Origin: Desulfurivibrio sp044068625
GTDB taxonomy: Bacteria > Desulfobacterota > Desulfobulbia > Desulfobulbales > Desulfurivibrionaceae
NCBI RefSeq assembly: GCF_044068625.1
Contig: NZ_JBIPKH010000002.1
Coordinates: 191,880 to 255,879 of the forward strand
Length of the DNA: 64,000 bases
Reading direction: 5' to 3'
The position numbers and the translations under genes are program-made. Positions 9,908-15,881 of this stretch are shown here, one piece after another. Each line of letters starts with the position of its first letter. Position 1 is the stretch's first letter. The notes under the pieces are model-generated. The model saw only the letters and a list, made by a program, of their open reading frames with translations, searched no databases and was not told the origin of the DNA.

Positions 9908-9948
9908 CCTCCAACAGGTAAAAAGAGTTGTTTGGTCCAAATTAGCGA

Positions 9949-9978
9949 TTGAGTTGCAAGGGGGCAATTTGCTAGACT
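9949..9978 (+). promoter_or_regulatory. Candidate sigma-70 promoter before the RiPP region
   Basis: TTGAGT (9949-9954) and TAGACT (9973-9978) are separated by 18 bases. This would start transcription about 60 bases before the small membrane protein gene at 10046. It is a pattern match only. Confidence 0.35.
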
Positions 9979-10045
9979 GAGGGAACTGGCATGATCTCGA
10001 TCCCCAAGCAGTTCAAGGAAAAAGATGTAAAACAAGGAGGCTGAA

Positions 10046-10231
10046 ATGACCATTGCCGGCGTACCAGTTGTGCTGCTGCTGGGCATTACCCTGTTTTTAC
10101 TGCTGATCTTCCAGCTTACCTCCGGCCTGCGGCTTATCAAGGCCTCATTTGCCACCCATAAAAAGGTCGGCATACTGGCGGTTATCCTGGCCATGATTCA
10201 TGGTTTACTGGCTATCGCAAGCAACATGTAG
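10046..10231 (+). CDS. Small two-helix membrane protein with paired histidines
   Basis: The 61-residue protein has a strong ribosome site (AAGGAGG, about 6 bases before the ATG), so it is very likely translated. It consists of two hydrophobic helices, about 6-24 and 40-58, joined by LTSGLRLIKASFATHKK. His38 and His52 are 14 residues apart on the second helix; this spacing is the one seen for b-heme ligands on one helix of cytochrome b, and the pattern HKKxGILAVILAMIHG resembles cytochrome-b-like or ferric-reductase-like small domains. Heme binding is an inference. It lies directly upstream of the RiPP precursor gene with a 60-base gap and may share its transcript. Confidence 0.7.
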   Translation: MTIAGVPVVLLLGITLFLLLIFQLTSGLRLIKASFATHKKVGILAVILAMIHGLLAIASNM

Positions 10232-10291
10232 CAACCCTCATCAAGCTGCGGGGCCATTACAGCCCCGCAACAACCAGTAAAGGAGGATTTT

Positions 10292-10513
10292 ATGAAGTCC
10301 CAGGACACCAAGGGTTTTTTGGCGGGCTTGTGCCTGGCCGCGTTGCTGGCCGGAGGTACCCTGGCGGCTCCCGCCCCGGCGCTGGGCTCCAGTGGTTGCG
10401 CCTCCGGGGGGAAGACCACCCAGGAGGGGAGCGGTTCCGCCGACGGAGGCGATGACGGCCCCGAAGGTGGGGAAGGAGCCGAGGAGGAGAGCGCCGAAGG
10501 CAACGGCAGCTGA
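10292..10513 (+). CDS. sbtA: RiPP precursor peptide of the SbtA (thio/seleno-oxazole, 'selenobiotic') type
   Basis: The 73-residue peptide has AAAGGAGG upstream and a leader that looks like a signal peptide (MKSQDTKGFLAGLCLAALLA, then GGTLAAPAPA). The leader is followed by SSGCASGG and a low-complexity Gly/Glu/Ser/Asp-rich tail. The layout of a signal-like leader, then a single Cys (Cys36) in a small-residue context, then a Gly-rich tail, next to a SPASM radical SAM gene, is what I recall of the family in which the key residue is Cys or selenocysteine. Here it is Cys. The frame stops at TGA (10511-10513); five further codons reading EGSGS precede a second TGA-TAA (10529-10534). The gene symbol rests on family recollection and context, not on a search. 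Confidence 0.7.
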   Translation: MKSQDTKGFLAGLCLAALLAGGTLAAPAPALGSSGCASGGKTTQEGSGSADGGDDGPEGGEGAEEESAEGNGS

Positions 10514-10522
10514 GAGGGCTCA

Positions 10523-10563
10523 GGCAGCTGATAAAAGCTGCCCAAGGACGCAGGTTGCGTCCT
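10523..10563 (+). other. Two RNA hairpins downstream of the RiPP precursor
   Basis: GGCAGCT (10523-10529) pairs with AGCTGCC (10536-10542) around a GATAAA loop, and AGGACGCA (10545-10552) pairs with TGCGTCCT (10556-10563). Neither has a T run, so they are not classical terminators. They could stabilise the 3' end of a short abundant precursor mRNA. The first lies 9 bases after the precursor's TGA, so its apical loop falls 16 bases downstream, within the range of a bacterial SECIS element. Confidence 0.5.
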
Positions 10564-10594
10564 CAAACATTTTGCTAGAACCTTGAAGCACACC

Positions 10595-10633
10595 GGCAGG
10601 AGACCCGCCGTGGGTCTCCTGCCACCTTTTTTT
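10595..10633 (+). terminator. Rho-independent terminator between RiPP precursor and maturase
   Basis: GGCAGGAGACCC (10595-10606) and GGGTCTCCTGCC (10612-10623) form a perfect 12-bp stem with a five-base loop, followed by ACC and seven T. It would let the precursor be transcribed in excess over the maturase, and it rules out the upstream in-frame ATG at 10583 as the maturase start. Confidence 0.85.
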
Positions 10634-10643
10634 GGGAGTCACC

Positions 10644-10664
10644 ATGCCTGCAAAATGCCGATGA
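10644..10664 (+). CDS. Six-codon leader ORF overlapping the maturase start
   Basis: ATG at 10644 follows GGGAG (10634-10638) by five bases and encodes MPAKCR. Its TGA (10662-10664) overlaps the ATG at 10661 of the maturase frame as ATGA. The maturase start itself has no ribosome site at a normal distance, so coupling through this mini-ORF is plausible. It may also be chance. Confidence 0.3.
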   Translation: MPAKCR

Positions 10665-12274
10665 ACAGCCCGGAAGCCCCGCTGCCAGAGATCTTTCCCG
10701 CCTGTCACCACCTCGTTGGTCCTGAAAAGTGGGGCCGGCTGGTTGGGGAGTTGACAGGCGAGAAGCAATGGCCCGGTTTGCCCGAAATTATCGGGGGCCA
10801 AACCGAAAGTCTGGCCCTGCCGCCCTACCTGGCGGAGTTGGCCGAGCTGGAGGCGGCAGCCTGGGCTTGCCGCCATGAGCAGGGGGAATTACCCCTCCAG
10901 CCCGCGGCAAAAATCCTTAATCCCTCCTTGCGAATCTTAAATTGCAGCTGGCGCAATCTGGCCGGCATGCTCAGGCCCGAGGAGCGGCCGCAGTCTGCCC
11001 CCGCCCCCGGGGCGGAAACCCTGCTGGTCTGGCTGGGTCCCCGTAGCGGCCGGGTTCGCATCCAGCCGGCCGCCGCTGACGATCTGCTGGCCTTGAAAAT
11101 CATCGCGGAAAAATTGCCCATCGGCCCCACCGCCCTGGAACATGGGGTGGCGGTGGCCAACCTGCATCGGGTGGTGGAACAGGCCCGGAACAAGGGGCTG
11201 ATTCTGGCGCCCGAACCTCTGTTGGTCCGGGATCCGGAAAATTTTGTCCCCCAGGAAAAGATCTTTGAGCGCTTTGTAAAACCCCGGGTCTTTACCCTCC
11301 AGTGGCACATCACCCAGGCCTGTGACCTGAACTGTAAGCACTGTTACGACCGCAGCTCCCGCCAAACCATGTCCCTGGAGCAGGCCTTCCAGGTGCTGGA
11401 TCAGCTGGAAAGCTTCTGCGCTGCCCGCCGGGTCAGGGGCAAGGTGACTTTCACCGGGGGCAACCCCTTGCTCTATCCCCATTTCGACACCCTTTACCTG
11501 GAAGCGGTCAAACGGGGGTTTCCGGTGAGCATTCTGGGTAATCCCGCCTCCCGGCAGCGTCTGGAGGAGCTGGTGGCCATCCAGGCCCCCACTTTCTATC
11601 AGGTCAGCCTGGAGGGGCTGCCGGAACACAACGATTTCGTCCGCCAGGCCGGCTATTTTAACCGGGTGCTGGAGTTTCTGCCGATTTTGAAAGAGTTGGG
11701 GATCTTCTCCCAGGTCATGCTCACCCTGACCCGGGACAATATGGCCCAGGTTCTCCCCTTGGGCGAGATCCTGCGCGACAAGGCCGACCTTTTCACCTTC
11801 AACCGCTTGTCGGCGGTGGGGGAGGGGGCCAGGCTACTGATGCCCGACCCCGCCGACTACCAGGCTTTTCTCCGGGAATATATGGCAGAGACGGCCAACA
11901 ACCCGGTGCTGGGCCTCAAGGACAACCTGATCAATATCATCCGGGAGCAAGAGGGGCGCAAACCCTTTGGCGGCTGTACCGGTTTCGGTTGCGGGGCCGG
12001 CTTCAACTTCCTTACCCTGCTCTCCGATGGCGAACTCCACGCCTGCCGCAAGTTCCCCTCCTTTATCGGCAATATCTACCAGGAAGGGTTGGCCGGGGCC
12101 TATGATTCCCCAGCCGGCCGGCGCTACCGGGCCGGCAGCGCCGGCTGCCGCAACTGCAAACTGTTGCCGGCCTGCGGCGGTTGCCAGGCGGTGATTTTCA
12201 GTTCCGGCCTTGATCCCGCCCGGGACCGGGACCCCTATTGCTTTTACGCCCAAGCCCCGGGCTTACTGGGATAA
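10661..12274 (+). CDS. sbtM: Radical SAM/SPASM peptide maturase (SbtM-like)
   Basis: This enzyme of about 537 residues would use SAM and iron-sulfur clusters to modify the precursor encoded upstream. An N-terminal part of about 200 residues (likely peptide recognition) precedes the radical SAM core. The cluster motif is CDLNCKHCYDRS (Cys221, 225 and 228), followed by VTFTGGNPLLYPHF. The C-terminal SPASM region holds many cysteines: CTGFGCGAGF, ACRKFP, then CRNCKLLPACGGCQ. The core sequence FTLQWHITQACDLNCKHCYD is the one I associate with maturases of the selenobiotic/SbtA family. The open frame extends to 10583, but a terminator lies inside that extension; 10655 is an alternative ATG. The gene is followed 36 bases later by the superoxide-reductase-like gene. 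Confidence 0.82.
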   Translation: MNSPEAPLPEIFPACHHLVGPEKWGRLVGELTGEKQWPGLPEIIGGQTESLALPPYLAELAELEAAAWACRHEQGELPLQPAAKILNPSLRILNCSWRNLAGMLRPEERPQSAPAPGAETLLVWLGPRSGRVRIQPAAADDLLALKIIAEKLPIGPTALEHGVAVANLHRVVEQARNKGLILAPEPLLVRDPENFVPQEKIFERFVKPRVFTLQWHITQACDLNCKHCYDRSSRQTMSLEQAFQVLDQLESFCAARRVRGKVTFTGGNPLLYPHFDTLYLEAVKRGFPVSILGNPASRQRLEELVAIQAPTFYQVSLEGLPEHNDFVRQAGYFNRVLEFLPILKELGIFSQVMLTLTRDNMAQVLPLGEILRDKADLFTFNRLSAVGEGARLLMPDPADYQAFLREYMAETANNPVLGLKDNLINIIREQEGRKPFGGCTGFGCGAGFNFLTLLSDGELHACRKFPSFIGNIYQEGLAGAYDSPAGRRYRAGSAGCRNCKLLPACGGCQAVIFSSGLDPARDRDPYCFYAQAPGLLG

Positions 12275-12310
12275 ATGAGGTGGCGGCCATTAAAATTCAG
12301 GAGGAGAATC

Positions 12311-12706
12311 ATGCAGCTCAAACGTCGCGAGTTTATCAAAATCATGGCTGCGGGGGCAGTGGCCGCCGTTGCCCATCCCCCCACCCTGGCCCTGGCCAAC
12401 AAGTCGGCGGTAACCATCGAGGCCCCGGCAACGGCGGCCAGAAACGCCCAGGTAACCATCCGCCTGCAGATAACCCACCGGGGCAACAACTTTATCCACT
12501 ATACCAACTGGGTCACCCTGAGAACCGAGGAGGGGGAGATTGGCCGCTGGGATTTCTCCGCCTTCGATCGGCCGGAAAACAACGAATTCAGCCGCGAGGT
12601 CACCATCGCCATGGAGGGGACCACCCAACTGATCGCCCAGGCCAACTGCAATATCCACGGCAGCGAGGGAGAAGTCCGGCACACGATTGTGGTGCAAGAT
12701 CGCTAG
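12311..12706 (+). CDS. TAT-exported superoxide-reductase-like (SORL/desulfoferrodoxin) protein
   Basis: The 131-residue protein begins with a twin-arginine signal (MQLKRREFIKIMAAGAVAAV, cleavage near LALA). The rest matches the desulfoferrodoxin iron-binding fold: HRGNNFIHYTNW supplies two His and CNIHG supplies the Cys and His of an Fe(His)4Cys-type centre. The first His of classical superoxide reductases (in an EKHxP context) is not visible, so the site may have one ligand fewer. I chose the ATG at 12311 because AGGAG is well placed; an in-frame ATG at 12275 would put extra basic residues before the TAT motif. Rubredoxin, the normal electron donor of superoxide reductase, follows 98 bases downstream, although an exported enzyme could not use a cytoplasmic donor directly. 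Confidence 0.8.
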   Translation: MQLKRREFIKIMAAGAVAAVAHPPTLALANKSAVTIEAPATAARNAQVTIRLQITHRGNNFIHYTNWVTLRTEEGEIGRWDFSAFDRPENNEFSREVTIAMEGTTQLIAQANCNIHGSEGEVRHTIVVQDR

Positions 12707-12804
12707 GGGCGAAATGGTCTTTACAAACTAAAACTTTATGGATAAAGCAATCATTACCAAATAGGTGGTAGGTCAAATTCACAACCAAAATGGGAGAGAA
12801 AAAG

Positions 12805-12960
12805 ATGGACAAGTACGAATGCCCCTGTGGTTATGTTTACGATCCGGCGGTTGGCGATGAGGATAATGGGATTGAGGCCGGAACCCCGTTTGCCGACCTG
12901 CCCGACGATTGGGTCTGCCCCAAATGTCAGGCGGAAAAGGAACACTTCTACAAAATTTAA
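12805..12960 (+). CDS. Rubredoxin with a CxC first knuckle
   Basis: A 51-residue frame encodes MDKYECPCGYVYDPAVGDED and ends DDWVCPKCQAEKEHFYKI. The aromatic core (Tyr10, Tyr12, Phe29, Trp36), GDxDNGIxxGTPF and DLPDDWVCPxC make the family certain. It should bind one Fe(Cys)4 and carry single electrons in the cytoplasm, for example to a superoxide reductase or a rubrerythrin. The first pair of ligands is Cys6-Pro-Cys8-Gly, one residue shorter than the usual CxxCG, and the second pair is Cys38-Pro-Lys-Cys41 followed by Gln instead of Gly. GGGAGAG lies about eight bases before the ATG. A strong terminator follows. Confidence 0.92.
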   Translation: MDKYECPCGYVYDPAVGDEDNGIEAGTPFADLPDDWVCPKCQAEKEHFYKI

Positions 12961-12981
12961 GCACCCAATAACTTTAGGTTC

Positions 12982-13020
12982 GGTGGCGTTGAGGCGGGGC
13001 AGGTCCGCCTCAACGCCACC
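12982..13020 (+). terminator. Strong hairpin at the end of the rubredoxin transcript
   Basis: A perfect 16-bp stem (12982-12997 with 13005-13020) and a seven-base loop lie between two convergent genes. It lacks a long T run on either strand, so it may act bidirectionally, with Rho, or as an RNA 3' end stabiliser. Confidence 0.7.
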
Positions 13021-13025
13021 GTCGG

Positions 13026-13490
13026 TTAACGCTTCTCCAAAATCTTGAAGAGCTTGTGATCTTCGGCGGTCAGCTCCGCCTGCCGCTTCAGGGTCCAGTG
13101 GCCAACCCAGCGTTTAAAGAGATCCAGGTTCTTGGCCCGCTCCTCAGCACTTCCCCCCAGATAGATATTCATGTTACCGGGCTTGCCAGTGGGGGTGGCC
13201 TTGCCATCATCCAGGCGGCGCATGATCGCCCCGGCATCGTCACCCTTGACGAAGGCGACCAGCTCCTGATAGGTGGTCATTCGGGGTCCCACCATCATGG
13301 AGGTGTACTTCTTCTGATCGGCATCGAACTCTTCGATGCTGGGAGAGCGTTCGCCGTGGCAGGCGAAGCATTTCTGCTCCATCAGCGGTTTGATATGGTC
13401 GTTGTAGGTCACCTGACCGTGGGAACCGGCCCAGGCCGATCCCCCGCCCAGCATGACCAGGGTAATAGCCGCCATTGACAATTTTTTCAT
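13026..13490 (-). CDS. Periplasmic monoheme cytochrome c
   Basis: The 154-residue protein has a signal peptide (MKKLSMAAITLVMLGGGSAWAG, cleaved after AWA) and one heme site, CFACHG (Cys41, Cys44, His45). After it come VGPRMTTYQELVAFVKG and KPGNMNIYLGGSAEERAKNL. The last third is charged and helical; Met129-type ligands cannot be assigned by eye. GAGGAG precedes the ATG. It is convergent with the rubredoxin operon and shares its terminator region. Electron transfer in the periplasm is the safe functional statement; the partner is unknown. Confidence 0.85.
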   Translation of the reverse strand: MKKLSMAAITLVMLGGGSAWAGSHGQVTYNDHIKPLMEQKCFACHGERSPSIEEFDADQKKYTSMMVGPRMTTYQELVAFVKGDDAGAIMRRLDDGKATPTGKPGNMNIYLGGSAEERAKNLDLFKRWVGHWTLKRQAELTAEDHKLFKILEKR

Positions 13491-13649
13491 GGTTCAATCT
13501 CCTCAATATGAATTTGATTCGGTTAACTTGCCGGCACTTTCAAGGCAAATCCTGTTGGTTGGAGTCGATCAGGCCCTGGTAGGTTTCCAATATGCTAGGG
13601 AAAGCGACCGGCGGAGTCAAGGTCTTAATTCTCAATTTGGCCCCATTCT

Positions 13650-15359
13650 TCAATATCCAGGGGCGCTGCCCGGCACCGGCCGTACCTCGGCGGGCTGCTC
13701 CCGGGGCAGAAAAATCCCGACATGGGTCTGAAAGCTGTAGATCTTTTCGCTGCGGGTGAACTTTTTTGCCAGGCTGTAGTGGTACTTGGGGGGATAGGTT
13801 TCCCCCGCTCCCCAGATTATGACCAGGGCATCGGGCGCCAAGCCGGCCGGGGGTGGATAGTAGGGGGGGTTGCTGTAACTCCAGGTGAAGCGGAGAGAGA
13901 GCCGGGCCAGATCCTCTTCCGCCGGCTTCCCCATGGCCCGGTAGTCGTAGTGGATGGTTTTGCGGGTGTAAAGATCGAGCAGGGGCACGGCCACGGCCGG
14001 ATTGACCACGCTCCGGGGCGGGGTGGTTTCCACCAGGAAAGTTTGGCCGGCCAGGGAATCCATGAAAGCACCGGCAGCTTTAAGGTTGGCCAGGCTGTGG
14101 CTCTGCAGAAAGGGCAGATAAGCGGTCTGGGCGATGACCAGGGAACCGCCGGCGGCACAGTAGGCCGCGAAGCGACGGAGCCGGGCCGAGCCGATGGCGC
14201 TGAAGCCGTAGGCGGCCATGATCGCCAGTAGGGGAAAAAGGGGCACCAGGTAGCGGATCCGCCGGACCTGCATGCCTGGAATAAAGAGCAGCAGCAGCCA
14301 GGCCGCCACCAGATAGCGGGGATCGCGCCGCGACAGGGCCAAGACCAACGAAGCTACGGCGCCCACGGTAACGAAGGGGTGGGTCTGGAAGAGAAAGGTG
14401 GAGAGAAAGCTCTCGCCCCAGGCCCTGAGTCCGGGCCGCTGAAATTCCCGCAGCAGGGTCAATTGCCCCGCGATCACCTCGGCATAATAGAGAGCAATGG
14501 GGGCAAGCAAAAGCCCGGTCAAGCCGGCGATCAGCCATCCCCGGCGCAGGGTGGCCGCCGGGGCTTCCCGCAGCACCAGGAGAAACTCCACCCCGAGGAT
14601 GGAGAGCATCGGCCAGACCGAGTACTTAGAGCAGAAGGCCAGCAGGATCGCCAGGGCGGAGGCCCCGATCAGCAGCAGCCCCCCCCGCCGCAAGGCGATC
14701 AAAAAGAGGTAGGCGGCCAGCAGCAGAAAGGCCATGGCCCCAATATCCACCAACAGCAATGGAGTCTGGGTGAAAAGATAGGGAACCGCCAGCAGCAGAA
14801 CCCCGGCCAGATCGCCGATCTCCCGGTCCCAGAGTTCGGTGGCCAGCAGGGCGGTGGTGGTCACCGCCATGGCGAAAAGCAGGGAGTTGAGTATCTGGGC
14901 GTAGAGCCGGACCTCGCCGGCATATTTGAAGATCAGACCATAAAGCAGGGGGAGCAGCGGCAGATCGGTCCAGGCATCAATCTGGTTGCCCCACTCACCT
15001 AGAAAAAATCCGGGGCCGTAAACCGCCAGATGTTTGGCCTGGGTGAAGTAACGGGCCGCGTCGACGATGGTCTCGGGCATCCCCCAAAAAAGGGTGGAGG
15101 CCAGAAAAGCCAGGGGAAAAAGGAGCGGTGGCCCGGGCAACGGGAATCGGGCCAACCCGTAGGCTATCGGCACCATGAGCAGGAGGCCGGCCAAGGGCAG
15201 AACAGGCGGCACCAGGTTGGCGACCTGACCCCAGCTCACCAGCCGGTTGTCGTCCAGGGAACGCAGGCTGTGGAGAATAAGCGGCAGCACTACCGCCAAG
15301 AGGGCAATGGTTAAGGCAAGGAACTGCTCCCTGCGGCTGGAGATTTCGGTGCTGGCCAT
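13650..15359 (-). CDS. GT-C fold membrane glycosyltransferase, PMT/ArnT-like
   Basis: The 569-residue protein has about eleven to twelve membrane helices in the first 430 residues and a smaller soluble C-terminal domain. The first periplasmic loop carries GMPETIVDAARYFTQAKHLA, an acidic pair in the position of the catalytic Asp of family 39 glycosyltransferases, and QIDAWTDLPLLPLLYG. Such enzymes move a sugar from a polyprenyl-phosphate donor to lipid or protein on the outer face of the inner membrane. No carbohydrate gene cluster surrounds it, so the acceptor cannot be guessed. The start lacks a clear ribosome site. Confidence 0.7.
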   Translation of the reverse strand: MASTEISSRREQFLALTIALLAVVLPLILHSLRSLDDNRLVSWGQVANLVPPVLPLAGLLLMVPIAYGLARFPLPGPPLLFPLAFLASTLFWGMPETIVDAARYFTQAKHLAVYGPGFFLGEWGNQIDAWTDLPLLPLLYGLIFKYAGEVRLYAQILNSLLFAMAVTTTALLATELWDREIGDLAGVLLLAVPYLFTQTPLLLVDIGAMAFLLLAAYLFLIALRRGGLLLIGASALAILLAFCSKYSVWPMLSILGVEFLLVLREAPAATLRRGWLIAGLTGLLLAPIALYYAEVIAGQLTLLREFQRPGLRAWGESFLSTFLFQTHPFVTVGAVASLVLALSRRDPRYLVAAWLLLLFIPGMQVRRIRYLVPLFPLLAIMAAYGFSAIGSARLRRFAAYCAAGGSLVIAQTAYLPFLQSHSLANLKAAGAFMDSLAGQTFLVETTPPRSVVNPAVAVPLLDLYTRKTIHYDYRAMGKPAEEDLARLSLRFTWSYSNPPYYPPPAGLAPDALVIIWGAGETYPPKYHYSLAKKFTRSEKIYSFQTHVGIFLPREQPAEVRPVPGSAPGY

Positions 15360-15881
15360 TTAGCGTGATCTGGGCGGAGTGACGAAAAAATATTAGGGGG
15401 TTCCTGATCCAGGCCCATTATTGAAGTAGGGCCAAGGTTTTGTCAAGGAATAGCTGGTTGCTGGAGATCCATGCGGCCGAAGGCAGCGATTACCTTAAAT
15501 TTGAATTGACAACAACGAGCCCGATCGCTACCATGAAAAAATGTATAGTGTGACATTCTGTCAATTTATATCCCACTCAGTCGCCTCACCGAAGAGTGGG
15601 GGTGTTTCACGAACAATATTGCCAGGTGCTTCAGCCCCAAATAGTTCTAAAGAAAAAGTTAACCTTTCCACCACTGATCCTGAATGCTACCTTGTGATAC
15701 AAGTTATCACTGAAAGGCAAGTGGGTCGTGGTGGCTTTGGCCGGGATGATCAGATCCAGTCCCGGCCCGGCCCCAAAACCGAAATCGCCGGACGCCAAGT
15801 CCCGATTTCGGCGTTCGGTCTCGGCGGTGGCGGCTGCTTCCCGACCGAGGCCCAAGCTAATCACAACCAGGAGGTGTGGGA
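15360..15881. other. 522-base intergenic region; long leader of the rhodanese gene
   Basis: I see no credible gene here. The region between divergent genes contains a promoter-like pair at 15506-15534 and then about 340 bases of leader. Several short inverted repeats occur in the leader: GTGATA with TATCAC (about 15695-15710), and CCGAAATCG with CGATTTCGG (about 15779-15812), the latter close to the ribosome site AGGAGG at 15869-15874. No riboswitch class that I know fits. Confidence 0.45.
15506..15534 (+). promoter_or_regulatory. Candidate sigma-70 promoter for the ext-like locus
   Basis: TTGACA (15506-15511) and TACCAT (15529-15534) are separated by 17 bases. The -35 is a perfect consensus. 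It would give a 5' untranslated leader of roughly 340 bases before the rhodanese lipoprotein gene. Confidence 0.5.

Noticed and set aside
10583..10660. Upstream in-frame extension of the radical SAM maturase beginning with ATG at 10583
   Set aside because: The extension runs through a strong terminator with seven T and has no ribosome site; translation from there would need readthrough and adds atypical residues.
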